Below are positions 27,351-36,828 of a DNA stretch of 64,000 bases, in pieces. The stretch is from Bacillota bacterium (GTDB lineage: Bacteria > Bacillota > Limnochordia > DTU087). Below the pieces are notes generated by a model, which saw only the letters and a list, made by a program, of their open reading frames with translations, ran no database searches and had not been told where the DNA came from. The stretch's first letter is position 1. Every line of letters begins with the position of its first letter. The position numbers were made by a program, and so were the translations under genes. The stretch lies in contig JAAZMR010000101.1 in assembly GCA_012798695.1 (NCBI GenBank), positions 30,160 through 94,159 on the forward strand, written 5' to 3'.

Positions 27351-29090
27351 TCATGAGCCCGGCAGCTCATAGTCTCTGATCAGCCACTTGTGCAAAGCAA
27401 AGTAGAATCCCTTTCTGGCCATCAACTCAATGTGAGTACCCTGTTCTTGAATCTGGCCATTGTCCAAAACGACAATCTCATCGACATGCCAAATAGCGGG
27501 CAAACGATGTGTAATAATCAATGTGGTTCGCTTTGCGCATAGGCGGCCCAGAACCTCTTGGATCTCGCGTTCCGTAACTACATCCAAGGCGGAAGTCGCC
27601 TCATCAAGTATGAGAATGGGTGGATCCTTGAGAAATGCCCGAGCAATGGAGATTCGCTGCTTCTGCCCACCTGAGAGCCTAATCCCCCGCTCACCTACAT
27701 ATGTATCGTACTGGTCTGGAAGTGTCATGATAAAATCATGGATCCGAGCATTCTTGGCCGCCTCTACCAACTCTGCGTCTGAGGCCGTAGGTTGCCCGTA
27801 TAGGATATTATCTCGAATAGTACCGGCGAATAAGAACACATCCTGCTGGACCAGCCCGATGTTCTTCCGCAAGGACTGTAGTTGGATTTCCCTGATGTTT
27901 ATGCCATCAATCAGAATCTCTCCTGAACAGGCATCATGGAATCGGGGGATCAGATGGCATAGTGTCGTCTTACCCCCACCGGAGGGCCCGACAAAAGCCA
28001 CAGTCTGCCCAGGCCGAATCGTCAGATTGATGTTATCTAACACCTCGGACTGCTCTTCATATTGGAAAGATATGTCCTTTAGTTCGATCGTTCCCTTGAC
28101 ATTACGCAGCTCGACAGCAGCCTCACTATCAATGATGCTCGGTTCAATATTCATAATCTCCAAGAAACGATGGAACCCTGTCATCCCCAGTTGCCAAAGC
28201 CGGGTAAAGTTGGTCAGCCGCCGAATTGGCTGTAAGAAGAGGTTCACAAAGATCAGATAAGCGGTCAGATCAGCTAGGTCGATATGGCCATGATAGGCAT
28301 AAATAGAGCCTGCCGCTAGCACGGTCAGGTTCAACAGATTCGTGAGAAAGGTCATCCCCGAAGAATACTGAGCCTCAACCTGATATCCTCTCTGTGTAGC
28401 TCTCCTGAATGCTGTATTAGCCTGATCAAAACGACGTTCCTCATAATATTCATTGGCAAAGCTTTTTGCCACCCGGATTCCTGAGAGGCTGTCCTCAAGT
28501 TCGGCATTCACATCCGCTATTTTGCGCCGCTGCTCTTGGAGCGCATTGCTCATTACCGGCCATTTGGTCATCGCGAACCAACACATGATGAGGACAAAGC
28601 CAAAGATAATCAGTGTCAGACCCATATTGATTCTGAACAAGTACCAAAAGGAGCCCACGAGCATTACACCGGCTATGAATAGATCCTCAGGCCCATGATG
28701 GGCCAGTTCCGCCACTTCTCCCAAGTCATTAATGATCCTGGACATGAGATGGCCAATCTTGTTCTCATCGAAAAACCGGATATCCATTATCTGCAGGTGT
28801 TTGAATAGGTCTTTACGCATCGCGTATTGCATACGGAGTCCAACGACATGACCCCAGTAATCGGTCGTATATTGACAACCAAGATGGACTATATATAACG
28901 CAATCAGTACCCCGATGTAGACTACTATGGAGTGTAGATCCAGGTTAGGGATGAAGTCCTTCATAAATAACCTCGTCATCATGGGAAAGATTAGGTCCAT
29001 CCCAGCCATTAACCCTGCACAGACCATGTCTACTGCAAGGAGTTTCCATTCAGCCCGGTAGTATGATGCAAATCGCCTCAGTTGGTGCAC
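27351..29090 (-). CDS. ABC exporter, fused permease-ATPase (MsbA/BmrA-like)
   Basis: Half-transporter with an N-terminal six-helix domain (residues 15-310) and a C-terminal ATPase. Walker A VGPSGGGKTT is near residue 370, the Q-loop is in IGLVQQDVFLF, the signature LSGGQKQRISIARAF is near 472, Walker B is ILILDEATSALD, and the H-loop is IITHRL. It should work as a dimer. The length of 579 is normal. GTG is used as start. First gene of a three-gene unit with the methyltransferase and GH31. Upstream, 29091-29466 shows no supportable gene or promoter. Lipid or drug export is typical of the class; the actual cargo is not known. Confidence 0.92.
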   Translation of the reverse strand: MHQLRRFASYYRAEWKLLAVDMVCAGLMAGMDLIFPMMTRLFMKDFIPNLDLHSIVVYIGVLIALYIVHLGCQYTTDYWGHVVGLRMQYAMRKDLFKHLQIMDIRFFDENKIGHLMSRIINDLGEVAELAHHGPEDLFIAGVMLVGSFWYLFRINMGLTLIIFGFVLIMCWFAMTKWPVMSNALQEQRRKIADVNAELEDSLSGIRVAKSFANEYYEERRFDQANTAFRRATQRGYQVEAQYSSGMTFLTNLLNLTVLAAGSIYAYHGHIDLADLTAYLIFVNLFLQPIRRLTNFTRLWQLGMTGFHRFLEIMNIEPSIIDSEAAVELRNVKGTIELKDISFQYEEQSEVLDNINLTIRPGQTVAFVGPSGGGKTTLCHLIPRFHDACSGEILIDGINIREIQLQSLRKNIGLVQQDVFLFAGTIRDNILYGQPTASDAELVEAAKNARIHDFIMTLPDQYDTYVGERGIRLSGGQKQRISIARAFLKDPPILILDEATSALDVVTEREIQEVLGRLCAKRTTLIITHRLPAIWHVDEIVVLDNGQIQEQGTHIELMARKGFYFALHKWLIRDYELPGS

Positions 29091-29466
29091 TCTCCCGGTA
29101 TACCCCCTCTTTATTGGTGCAGCATGTTCTAGATGATATCGCCAGGCATAGGCAAAGCGGCATTTCCCACTAAGGGAGAATTCACCGCTATGCAGCCTAT
29201 CTAACAGAATTATATACTACTAGGCCGAAAAAGCTTGGCAAAAATCAGTATGGACTAGTTTTTCCTCAATTAAGTGGGGCTTCAAATTGCGCTTGCCAAT
29301 GATCATGTTCAATACTTCTCTCTCATGTTTTCTGTAATCTCTACTGCTTTCCTGCCGAGATCACGGCCAGCCCAGGGAGAATCCGTCTGGTGTGACCTTA
29401 TAGACGAGCTACATGTCTAGGAGTTCTGCATTTGACAGAGAAAGTAGATATTGGGGAGGGAGTACC

Positions 29467-30240
29467 ATGTCTTATACAGTGGAAGTATGTTGTTACACGA
29501 TTGAAGATGTGTGGCGGGCTGAGCAAGCTGGTGCTACCCGGATCGAATTGTGTGCTGATCGACCAGCCGGTGGGACTACTCCAAGCTATGGTCTAATCGA
29601 GCATGTGCTGGCGACTGTCGCCATCGATGTCGCGGTCATGATCAGGCCACGGGGTGGCGGCTTCCTATATAGTGATGACGAGCTGATGATTATGCAGCGA
29701 GATATCTCTATGGCTGGGCGACTGGGAGTTGAAGGCGTCGTTTTCGGTGTGTTGGATGCCGAAGGCTTTCTTGATGTTCCCAAAATGCAGACCTTAGTAG
29801 ATACTGCCAAGCAAAACAAGCTCATGGTCACTTGTCACCGCGCCTTTGACCAAGCCCAAGATCCCCACCGAACTCTAGAGGAACTGATTAACCTTGGTGT
29901 TGACCGCCTACTTACATCTGGTCAAAAACCCACTTCCATTGAGGGTCTCCCCTTATTAAAAGAGCTATCAGAGATTGCCGGTGATCAGCTAGTCATCATG
30001 TCGGGAGGTAGCGTCCGGAGCAGCAACATTGATGCCATTCTAGCAGCTGGTATCCGCCATATCCATACAGGCAGCGCGCAAATCATTCAATCCCAGATGC
30101 TCACCGGCCAACCGGGGTTATCCATGGGTGGCCCTACCTATGATGAGGATATACAAATGATCATCAACCAAAAGGATGTAGCAGATATTGTGAAGGCAGT
30201 GAAACGAAAAGCCGGGCAAAGTCAAGAAGAGAATGGCTGA
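29467..30240 (+). CDS. cutC: CutC family protein
   Basis: TIM-barrel protein historically linked to copper homeostasis. The N-terminal signature VEVCCYTIEDVWRAEQAGAT with IELCADRPAGGTTPSYG and the AVMIRPRGGGFLY stretch near residue 60 are diagnostic, as are TCHRAFDQAQDP near 125 and DRLLTSGQ near 150. ATG at 29467 follows GGGAGGG. It has 257 residues. The stop codon lies exactly at the edge of a repeated acyltransferase fragment, so the last few residues may come from a rearrangement. A direct copper role for the family is disputed. Confidence 0.88.
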   Translation: MSYTVEVCCYTIEDVWRAEQAGATRIELCADRPAGGTTPSYGLIEHVLATVAIDVAVMIRPRGGGFLYSDDELMIMQRDISMAGRLGVEGVVFGVLDAEGFLDVPKMQTLVDTAKQNKLMVTCHRAFDQAQDPHRTLEELINLGVDRLLTSGQKPTSIEGLPLLKELSEIAGDQLVIMSGGSVRSSNIDAILAAGIRHIHTGSAQIIQSQMLTGQPGLSMGGPTYDEDIQMIINQKDVADIVKAVKRKAGQSQEENG

Positions 30241-30452
30241 AAGAAGCGGCAGAAAGTTTCTTCTATTCCGACTGGCTGGGAGGGTCATTAGCTTTCTGGC
30301 TGGTACTCGTCCTATCCTATGGTTTGGTATGGTTAATCAACAGGGATGAAGATGGCTGGATCCTCGTGGGCAAGACCAGCAGTAGAAAACGCCAGTCTAG
30401 TGTGATGTCGACCGGTGCCAGGGAGACTGAGGGGCACTCAATCACGCTTTAG
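30237..30452 (+). pseudogene. Fragment of an acyltransferase-3 family gene (copy A)
   Basis: A frame without a start reads KEAAESFFYSDWLGGSL and on to DGWILVGKTSSRKRQ, the C-terminal membrane part of an acyltransferase. DNA at 30241-30398 matches 40920-41077 at roughly 95 percent by eye. It abuts the cutC stop and has no gene upstream of its own, so it is a remnant. Confidence 0.75.
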
Positions 30453-30716
30453 AATGTGAATCGAGGTCAGCCCACAGCAGTCAGCTAAGCTAGTGATAGT
30501 CTCCTCTACCCTCGCCCTGCTGCTGCGTTCTGGAGTCTTCGCCCAGCGATCAGGATAAAGCTCTAGGTTATAGATACCGGTGTATCCGGACGCCTTCAGC
30601 ATCTTCACACACTGATCAATATAGCTATCCCCGGATAGGAAGTATGAATGAGTCCTTGTTGTAAGAGTGACCACTATGGTGTTCCATGAGTTCCGCGAGT
30701 TTCCTGCCCCAAACAA
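30438..30716 (-). pseudogene. Remnant of a sugar phosphate isomerase/epimerase gene
   Basis: About 60 residues resemble the C-terminal end of xylose-isomerase-like TIM barrels: YIDQCVKMLKASGYTGIYNL followed by ELYPDRWAKTPERSS. The N-terminal two thirds of such a protein are missing and the upstream sequence does not continue the fold. The rest of the gap to 30883 has nothing recognisable. Confidence 0.6.
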
Positions 30717-30882
30717 TACCGGTTTGAATCACCCCACGAGAGAGGCCGAAGCCAGGGAAGCCACCGAGAAGGATTCGATCGAGGCATAGTTCACAGCGGA
30801 GGGTTTCGGTTGGTGGAGTAGAGTGTGCATCGAGCGTCTGTCATGTCGAGTGTGGCAAACCGACGTATGAACACACGCATGA

Positions 30883-30917
30883 AGCTGTCCCGAAGACTGG
30901 CTGGTCTTAGGACAGCT
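30883..30917 (-). terminator. Hairpin after the catabolic operon
   Basis: AGCTGTCC plus AAGAC (30883-30897) pair with GTCTT plus GGACAGCT (30904-30917), giving a 13-base-pair interrupted stem 20 bases past the oxidoreductase stop. No T-run follows, so it may be a processing or stabilising end. Confidence 0.55.
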
Positions 30918-30936
30918 CCCAAGTAAGAGACTTAGG

Positions 30937-31953
30937 CTACTTGGCTGCCTGATATATGCTTTGAATCAGCTTGATAGACTTAAGTGCTTCTTCACCGGTT
31001 ACTGCTGGCTTACGTTGCTTTCGAACGGCTTCTGTCATATCGCCTATGACCTGTACATGACCCCAATCAGCTATATCTGCTGGATCCATACCCCCACTAG
31101 AGGACTGGTCTACTCTCCCGAATTGACTCACTGGCTTCAAGGTGGGATCATCTATAGACAAGTAGATAAGCCGCTCTCCCGCTAGAATCGCTGATCCTTT
31201 TGTTCCGTGAACAGATAGCAGTGCCCGCAGACCGGGATAGGCGGCAGTGGAGGCACTGATTGTTCCTACTGTACCTGCTTCGAATTCCAATGCTGCTACT
31301 GCGGTGTCTTCCGTCTCAATGCTGTGAAACAGGGTTCCTACATGGCTCTTGACATCCCTGACCGGTCCTACGAACCACTGCATAAGATCAATGGTATGGA
31401 TAGCCTGGTTCATCAGAACTCCACCGCCATCAAGGGCCCAGGTTCCCCGCCAACTAGAATTTTCGTAATAGGCCTTGGGCCGATACCATTTCACCTGGGC
31501 TTCCGCTAAGACTATCTTACCTAGGGAGCCCGCATCAATTAGTTCCTTCACTCGACGAACATCATTGTAAAAACGGTACTGAAAGACGCATCCCAATATG
31601 ACGCCTTGTCTGTGACACCCCGCGATAGTCCTCTCAGCACGCTCCACCGTAACTTCCAAAGGCTTCTCAGCTAAAATATGTTTTCCTTGTTGAGCTGCTG
31701 CGAGAGCTATGGGTAACCGCCCCCCACTTGGTGTGCAAATACTCACAACATCAACGTTCTTGCAGCTAAGCAACTTGTCCAGGCTCTCATAGGCAGGTAC
31801 ACCATACTCTTTTGCAAAAGCTTGAGTGACTTCTTTATGCCTATCATAGAATCCTACCAGTTCTGCTCCTTGGGTCTTAAGGATAGCAGACGTATGGAAT
31901 CTAGCAGCTGTGCCACAACCGATTATTGCATACTTGATGGTATCAGTGTGCAT
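30937..31953 (-). CDS. Gfo/Idh/MocA family oxidoreductase
   Basis: NAD(P)-dependent sugar or inositol dehydrogenase family. The Rossmann motif IIGCGTAARFHTSAI is at residues 10-24, the cofactor-stacking AEKPLEVTVERAE is near 95, and the substrate-side motif WRGTWALDGGGVLMNQAIHT is near 170 with the catalytic His. The length of 338 is normal. Last gene of the ROK-linked operon. It probably oxidises or epimerises an intermediate of an unidentified sugar or sugar acid. Confidence 0.9.
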   Translation of the reverse strand: MHTDTIKYAIIGCGTAARFHTSAILKTQGAELVGFYDRHKEVTQAFAKEYGVPAYESLDKLLSCKNVDVVSICTPSGGRLPIALAAAQQGKHILAEKPLEVTVERAERTIAGCHRQGVILGCVFQYRFYNDVRRVKELIDAGSLGKIVLAEAQVKWYRPKAYYENSSWRGTWALDGGGVLMNQAIHTIDLMQWFVGPVRDVKSHVGTLFHSIETEDTAVAALEFEAGTVGTISASTAAYPGLRALLSVHGTKGSAILAGERLIYLSIDDPTLKPVSQFGRVDQSSSGGMDPADIADWGHVQVIGDMTEAVRKQRKPAVTGEEALKSIKLIQSIYQAAK

Positions 31954-32002
31954 TGGTCCCCCCTACATTTTGCGAATTTCCAATAAGTCTTGTCGAGACA
32001 CG

Positions 32003-33409
32003 TTATGCCCCGAAAGATGCAGCAACAGGTGGCAGTTTTCTCGCTATCTCTTCTACCCGGTACCCAAAACCGGGACCGGCAATACTACTCAGGTCGATCT
32101 TCCCATTGGACCTTCGATAGACACCGGGATGTACTACTGCCTCAGGGCCTGAAGCTTCTGGATAAAACTGCATGGAATTGGTCTCAACCCCCATAATCGT
32201 GTCAGCATGGGCCGCCAATAATACGTGGGGAATTTGGGCTAACATAGGGTTGGTCAAATCTTGCACCATTAGAGTCATTCCATGTGCTCTAGCCCAGCAC
32301 AGACTCAGAATAGCACCTGTTTGAGTCTTGCAGGTCTTGAGAGCAACTCCTGTCCATCCCAGTCGCCGTCCCAGTTCAATTAAATGCCAATCATGGGCAC
32401 TCTCGTCTAGAAACAGTGGTTTTCTCGCTGATACACTATGGACATCGATTTTATGTTTCTCCAGATCATATGGAAACGGCTGTTCAACGTAGAGGATCAT
32501 GGCATAGATATCCGGATGTTCACGGAGTAGACGATCGAGAATATCTGTCACGTATACCGGTTGGTCAACAGTGCAGTTGAAATCGGCAGAGAGCCACAGT
32601 ACGTCGTGTTCAATGGCTATCTTGCCAACCGCAACGATTCGGTCATAGTCCCAAACCGGGTCATTACCTCGAAGCTTGACTTTCAGACACTTAAGTCCAT
32701 CTCGCTTGATCCAATCCGACAATAGGAATGGATATCCATCATCAGCTTCCTCACCAGTCAAATGTGAAGGATGAATCGCATCCTCTCCCCCCACCAGATG
32801 CCAAGCCACTAGACTTTTGGGTGGTTGCGGATTGAGAAATTCATCCGGGTACTTTCCCTTGAAGGACATGCTAGCTCCTTGAGCTGGAGTCAGAAAATAG
32901 GACAAATCGGTATTCATGAATTCTTTCGTATACGTTTCATATACCGGCAAACTATGCAGTCTACCGTAGGCATCATGCAAAGCTATGTCGAAGGCTGATG
33001 AACATACTAGAGCTGCTAACCACGGCATTGATTCCTTGCCAACCTGTTGTCTAGAGTTGAACTTGGTTAGCTCAGCCGGTAGAATTGCTTGCCAAAAAGC
33101 GTGGCCGATCTCCATGGGATGCCCTCTTAGACCACTTTCCACCCATGCCCCTGCCAGCACACAGCAAAAATCTTGCATGGCTACATGCCTCATCTCGTAC
33201 GTGCTGTCACTGGGCCATACCCATTGGACACTGAGGGGAGTTTCCCCCCATCCAGTGGCTTGTCGGCCATTTTCATCTGCTATCGTCATACATACGCGTA
33301 CACACGTGACATGGGTAAGCGTTTCAGGACCGAACTTAAGCGGAACTCGCGTTTCTACTGGCAAAAAGTGGATTTTGTTTCCTACTATGTGAACACCTCT
33401 ATTGCGCAA
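32003..33409 (-). CDS. Enolase-superfamily protein (mandelate racemase/muconate lactonizing type)
   Basis: Likely an acid-sugar dehydratase or epimerase. The catalytic KxK pair is in LKVKLRG near residue 245. Metal ligands are the Asp of SADFN, the Glu of YVEQPFPYD and the acid in LFLDES, in the order expected for the barrel. A second Lys (GVALKTCKTQ) faces them. At 468 residues it is about 70 longer than most members, with extra sequence around residues 170-230. TTG at 33409 follows AGGGGAGG by seven bases. It belongs to the four-gene operon. The substrate is unknown. Confidence 0.82.
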   Translation of the reverse strand: MRNRGVHIVGNKIHFLPVETRVPLKFGPETLTHVTCVRVCMTIADENGRQATGWGETPLSVQWVWPSDSTYEMRHVAMQDFCCVLAGAWVESGLRGHPMEIGHAFWQAILPAELTKFNSRQQVGKESMPWLAALVCSSAFDIALHDAYGRLHSLPVYETYTKEFMNTDLSYFLTPAQGASMSFKGKYPDEFLNPQPPKSLVAWHLVGGEDAIHPSHLTGEEADDGYPFLLSDWIKRDGLKCLKVKLRGNDPVWDYDRIVAVGKIAIEHDVLWLSADFNCTVDQPVYVTDILDRLLREHPDIYAMILYVEQPFPYDLEKHKIDVHSVSARKPLFLDESAHDWHLIELGRRLGWTGVALKTCKTQTGAILSLCWARAHGMTLMVQDLTNPMLAQIPHVLLAAHADTIMGVETNSMQFYPEASGPEAVVHPGVYRRSNGKIDLSSIAGPGFGYRVEEIARKLPPVAASFGA

Positions 33410-33438
33410 TTGGAAGCCTCCCCTGTCTTGAGCAGCAC

Positions 33439-34239
33439 CTAGGTCGTAGCGAAAAGGATCTTGGCGTAAGCAATATCTTCTTTGATCAATCTATCGACAT
33501 CCTGGGTGGCGCTATACTCGGCAGTTAGGCAAACGACACCAGAGTAGTTTCTCTCTTTCAGGTATTTGATAGTCCGAGGCCACGAGGCCAGACCTTGCCT
33601 TCCACTTGTCCAATAGACAGCCCATTCGACGTCTGCGGCTTCGGGACCAGTGGTACGCCGCCAGTATCCGTTTTTCAAATTCACCATACAAAGATGAGGC
33701 CAGACTATATCTAGACCCATCTCTGGTTCTTCGCCATCTAGAGCTGTATGGGCTGCATCCCAAATCGCTGCTATATGGCAAGGATCATAGTCTTCCAAGA
33801 GATGACGTAGCCCCATGGAATGCGGTGGCACGAAAAACTTACAGTGATTCTGAACACCTATTCTTACACCATATTTTTCGCAAAAAGACAGCAACCCATC
33901 CAGTTCACGTTTCACTGCCGTTTCTGATGCCATATATCCCTCTTCGCCAACACGATACATTACTCTAATGATGGGAATACCTACCTCCGCGCAGGCGGCA
34001 AAGGTCTCTTCAGTCACCGGACCGGCGATACTGCATATGCCTATACCTTCATCTCGCAAGACCTTTGCAACCTTAGGTAGGTCTGTAGATACCTTTTCTG
34101 GCTCAACCTGGAAGCCCGGTCGCACCGGAAGCTCCAGTGAATCAAACCCCAGCCCACGTACCAGCTGACCAAGAGCCGCTGCTGAAAGCTGTGGCCATGG
34201 TTTCGAAAATACCGCTAACTCTATCTCGCTACTCTTCAT
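33439..34239 (-). CDS. Sugar phosphate isomerase/epimerase (xylose isomerase-like TIM barrel)
   Basis: Metal-dependent isomerase or epimerase family (AP endonuclease 2 fold). Metal ligands are suggested by the Glu in GFDSLELPVRPG near residue 35, by GVQNHCKFF near 128 and by AIWDAAHTALDG near 160. It has 266 residues. An AAAAGGGTGA site precedes the ATG. The gaps to its operon neighbours are about 30 bases each. It would interconvert epimers or ketose/aldose forms of the operon's sugar. Confidence 0.85.
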   Translation of the reverse strand: MKSSEIELAVFSKPWPQLSAAALGQLVRGLGFDSLELPVRPGFQVEPEKVSTDLPKVAKVLRDEGIGICSIAGPVTEETFAACAEVGIPIIRVMYRVGEEGYMASETAVKRELDGLLSFCEKYGVRIGVQNHCKFFVPPHSMGLRHLLEDYDPCHIAAIWDAAHTALDGEEPEMGLDIVWPHLCMVNLKNGYWRRTTGPEAADVEWAVYWTSGRQGLASWPRTIKYLKERNYSGVVCLTAEYSATQDVDRLIKEDIAYAKILFATT

Positions 34240-34274
34240 GGTTAGTCACCCTTTTCTCATTGAATTCCGCCCCA

Positions 34275-35300
34275 TCAAGCTATGCGGTCTAGGATACTCC
34301 CATCTACTGCATACTTAGCACTCTTGTTGGTTAGTACCAATTGACAATCATTGATCATAGCTAAGGCCATTTCCCACCTGCGTCTATATGCGGGCCCTGC
34401 AATATGGGGAGTCAAAATGACGTTAGACAGCTTCCTTAGAGGGCTATCAACTGGCAATGGCTCCTGCTCGTAAACATCCAAGACAGCCTTGAACCGCCCT
34501 TGACTAAGCTCCTCGATCAAAGCCTCTTCATCCACCAAGGCCCCTCGAGCAGTATTAATCAGAAGAGAGCCATCCTTAATCAAGCCTAACCGCCGTGCAT
34601 CGATCATATGGCGAGTCTCGGGCAAAGAGGCTGCATGAAGAGAAATTACACTGGACGATTCCAGAAGCTCATCGAGGTCATACCATTCTGCTCCCAATTT
34701 CTCTGCATCTTCGGATGAAACAAAGGGATCGTATACGCGTACCTTACACTCGAATGGCACTAACAACTTTAAAAATGCCCTAGCCGTCATACCCAACCCG
34801 ACTAAGCCCACATCTTGTCGGAAGAGACTGTCATGTATGTGATAGTCCACTCCTCGCCAATTGCCATTTCGCATATCCCGATCATTTTGAATAAGGTTCC
34901 GCAGGCCTGCTATAGCTGAAAGCAAACAGGCTTCCCCAACAAACTCGGCAATTATAGCTGCGCTACTAGATACCGTAACCCCTTTTTCAAACACTTCTCG
35001 TGTGACTATTGGTTTGATGCTTCCCGCGGCATGACCGATAAACTTCAGCTTCGGGCAATGGCTAACAATGTCTCCGTCAATCAAAGGAGACCCCCAACTA
35101 GTGATTATCGCGTCCACATCTTTAGCCATTTCAATGATTTCATCTCTAGTTGGCTTTGTGCTTGTGTTTCGCCTAATCTTTGCGAAAGCAGAAAGTCTTT
35201 CTAGAACCTTTGCCGGAAAAAGATCATTAAAGAGTTCGCCTGTAGGCATCAACAAGATAGTAAATTCATCCACTAGCTCAACCCCCTCTGAAATAGACAT
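34275..35300 (-). CDS. D-isomer-specific 2-hydroxyacid dehydrogenase
   Basis: NAD-dependent dehydrogenase of the PGDH/hydroxypyruvate reductase family. The nucleotide-binding motif DVGLVGLGMTARAFLKLL is near residue 165, the catalytic Arg is in LINTARGALVDEEAL near 248, the Glu in YEQEPLP near 280, and the His in LTPHIAGP near 300. It has 341 residues. First gene of the operon driven by the promoter at 35325-35353. It likely reduces a 2-keto acid or oxidises a 2-hydroxy acid derived from the imported sugar. Confidence 0.9.
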   Translation of the reverse strand: MSISEGVELVDEFTILLMPTGELFNDLFPAKVLERLSAFAKIRRNTSTKPTRDEIIEMAKDVDAIITSWGSPLIDGDIVSHCPKLKFIGHAAGSIKPIVTREVFEKGVTVSSSAAIIAEFVGEACLLSAIAGLRNLIQNDRDMRNGNWRGVDYHIHDSLFRQDVGLVGLGMTARAFLKLLVPFECKVRVYDPFVSSEDAEKLGAEWYDLDELLESSSVISLHAASLPETRHMIDARRLGLIKDGSLLINTARGALVDEEALIEELSQGRFKAVLDVYEQEPLPVDSPLRKLSNVILTPHIAGPAYRRRWEMALAMINDCQLVLTNKSAKYAVDGSILDRIA

Positions 35301-35324
35301 TCCTCAGCGAATCACTCCCTTCTT

Positions 35325-35353
35325 AGTTTATGTCCTTTACAAACACCTGTCAA
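35325..35353 (-). promoter_or_regulatory. Sigma-A promoter of the four-gene catabolic operon
   Basis: On the minus strand TTGACA (35353-35348) and TAAACT (35330-35325) are spaced by exactly 17 bases, 24 bases before the dehydrogenase start. The -10 box is part of TAAACTAA, also found at the transporter promoter, which suggests a shared operator. Confidence 0.85.
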
Positions 35354-35366
35354 GGAAATATTGGCA

Positions 35367-35378
35367 AATCACGTGATT
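35367..35378. promoter_or_regulatory. Palindromic operator candidate
   Basis: AATCACGTGATT is a perfect 12-base palindrome located 14 bases upstream of the catabolic operon's -35 box and between the two divergent transcription units. It may bind an activator or a global regulator. Confidence 0.4.
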
Positions 35379-35505
35379 CTTGACCAAAATGATGGCAAGG
35401 AGGCTAAAGTACACTGTACAAACGTAATTGGTTCCGAATCTCTTTGAGGGTATGCCCTTAATAGATATGAGCATGGAGACTCATTATTCAGCTTTGCCAA
35501 TGGCT

Positions 35506-35534
35506 TTGACAAACACTGGGGTTTCTTGTATACT
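35506..35534 (+). promoter_or_regulatory. Sigma-A promoter of the ROK regulator gene
   Basis: TTGACA (35506-35511) and TATACT (35529-35534) with a 17-base spacer. Transcription would begin near 35541, so the protein must start downstream, at the ATG at 35599. Confidence 0.85.
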
Positions 35535-35598
35535 AAAAATCGTTCCAGACCAAAAGTGCAAGATGTACCATCTATGTTATGGATGTGAGGATAACAAA

Positions 35599-36828
35599 AT
35601 GGCACACGAAACTGCCCAGCCTGAGCTGCTAAGACGCATTAATACTTCCACTATCTTATCCCTTATCGAAGCCAATTCCATGATCTCCCGAGCCGAGTTA
35701 GCGCGACGCTCCGGTCTTAGCCGGGCTACAGTATCTAATATTGTAGAGAATTTACTCGCGTCCGGCCTCGTTAAGGAAGAGGGGATTGGGGATTCACAGG
35801 GTGGGAGACCACCTGTTCTTTTGGCATTTAACCCATCAGCATGGTATACCATCGGTGCCGAACTAGTTGACTTAGAATGGATGTTTGTCTTGGTCGATCT
35901 ACGGGGAGAGATACAAAAGCGTGCGGCTATTGCCATCACTGGGCATCAGCCAGAAGATGCTCTTAATACCCTAATTAGGGGCTATTACCATATCCTTGAT
36001 AACTTTTCAGGACCTATACTTCCGGGTATAGGATTAGGAGTTCCCGGCTTGGTGGATGACAAAACGGGGGTAATAAAAAGTGCTGCCGATCTCGGCTGGG
36101 TGGATATACCCTTTCAAGAACTTGTGGAAAAAGAACTTCCCGTGTCAGTATACATAATCAACCGCCATAAGGCCGCTGGCCTGGTGGAGGCTCGTTATGG
36201 AGAAGGAATCAGCAGCAGCAATCTATTCTACGTGGGCATTGGCTCAGGAGTGGCAGCCGCTATTTTCCTGGAGGGGAATATGTTGCAAGGGGCAAATTCC
36301 AGTGCTGGCGAGCTTGGCCATGTCACTGTTGAACCTAATGGCCGTCCTTGTCCCTGTGGCAACTACGGTTGCCTGCAACAGTATGTATCGGGACCAGCTA
36401 TGGCGACTCGGGCCCGGGAGCTAATCCGTAGCGGTAACCGCAGCATGCTGGAAGAAATCACTGATGGGAATCTGCAATTGATCAGCGGCAAACTTGTTTG
36501 TGACACGGCGACCCACGGAGATAGTCTAGCTCTGAAGGTCATACGAGAAGCCGCGGGATATCTCGGTATTGCCCTAGCCAATATCATTAATATCATCAAC
36601 CCAGACACAATTGTCCTTGGCGGACCAATTGGTCGCAACTCCGGTGAGTTATTCCTAGGACCTCTTCAGGAAGTGCTGCGCAAACGTACCATGTCCCACC
36701 CCTTGGCAGCTGTTCGAATCGCTAGCTCAACTATGGGAGGCGATGCCGGGGCCAGAGGAGCTGCAGCGCTGGTCCTTGCGGAGAAAGTGGATCTTATTCT
36801 TGCTGCGGAGGACGCTCTAACTCTATAG
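35599..36828 (+). CDS. ROK family transcriptional regulator (NagC/XylR type)
   Basis: Sugar-responsive repressor. The N-terminal winged helix (SRAELARRSGLSRATVSNIV, near residues 32-51) is followed by a ROK sugar-kinase-like domain: LGVPGLVDDKTG near 145, GIGSGVAAAIFLEG near 215, GELGHVTVEPNGRPCPCGNY near 238 with the zinc-binding CPCGNYGCLQ cluster, and GDAGARGAA at the C-terminus. It has 409 residues. The kinase ATP site is not expected to be active in regulators. The gene lies between the catabolic operon and the transporter, and promoters on both sides share a TAWACTAA element, so it most likely controls both and itself. Confidence 0.92.
   Translation: MAHETAQPELLRRINTSTILSLIEANSMISRAELARRSGLSRATVSNIVENLLASGLVKEEGIGDSQGGRPPVLLAFNPSAWYTIGAELVDLEWMFVLVDLRGEIQKRAAIAITGHQPEDALNTLIRGYYHILDNFSGPILPGIGLGVPGLVDDKTGVIKSAADLGWVDIPFQELVEKELPVSVYIINRHKAAGLVEARYGEGISSSNLFYVGIGSGVAAAIFLEGNMLQGANSSAGELGHVTVEPNGRPCPCGNYGCLQQYVSGPAMATRARELIRSGNRSMLEEITDGNLQLISGKLVCDTATHGDSLALKVIREAAGYLGIALANIINIINPDTIVLGGPIGRNSGELFLGPLQEVLRKRTMSHPLAAVRIASSTMGGDAGARGAAALVLAEKVDLILAAEDALTL

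Noticed and set aside
30720..30882. Possible insertion-sequence end or tRNA 3' end near GGTTTGAATC
   Set aside because: No cloverleaf can be formed and no terminal inverted repeat partner or transposase frame is present.
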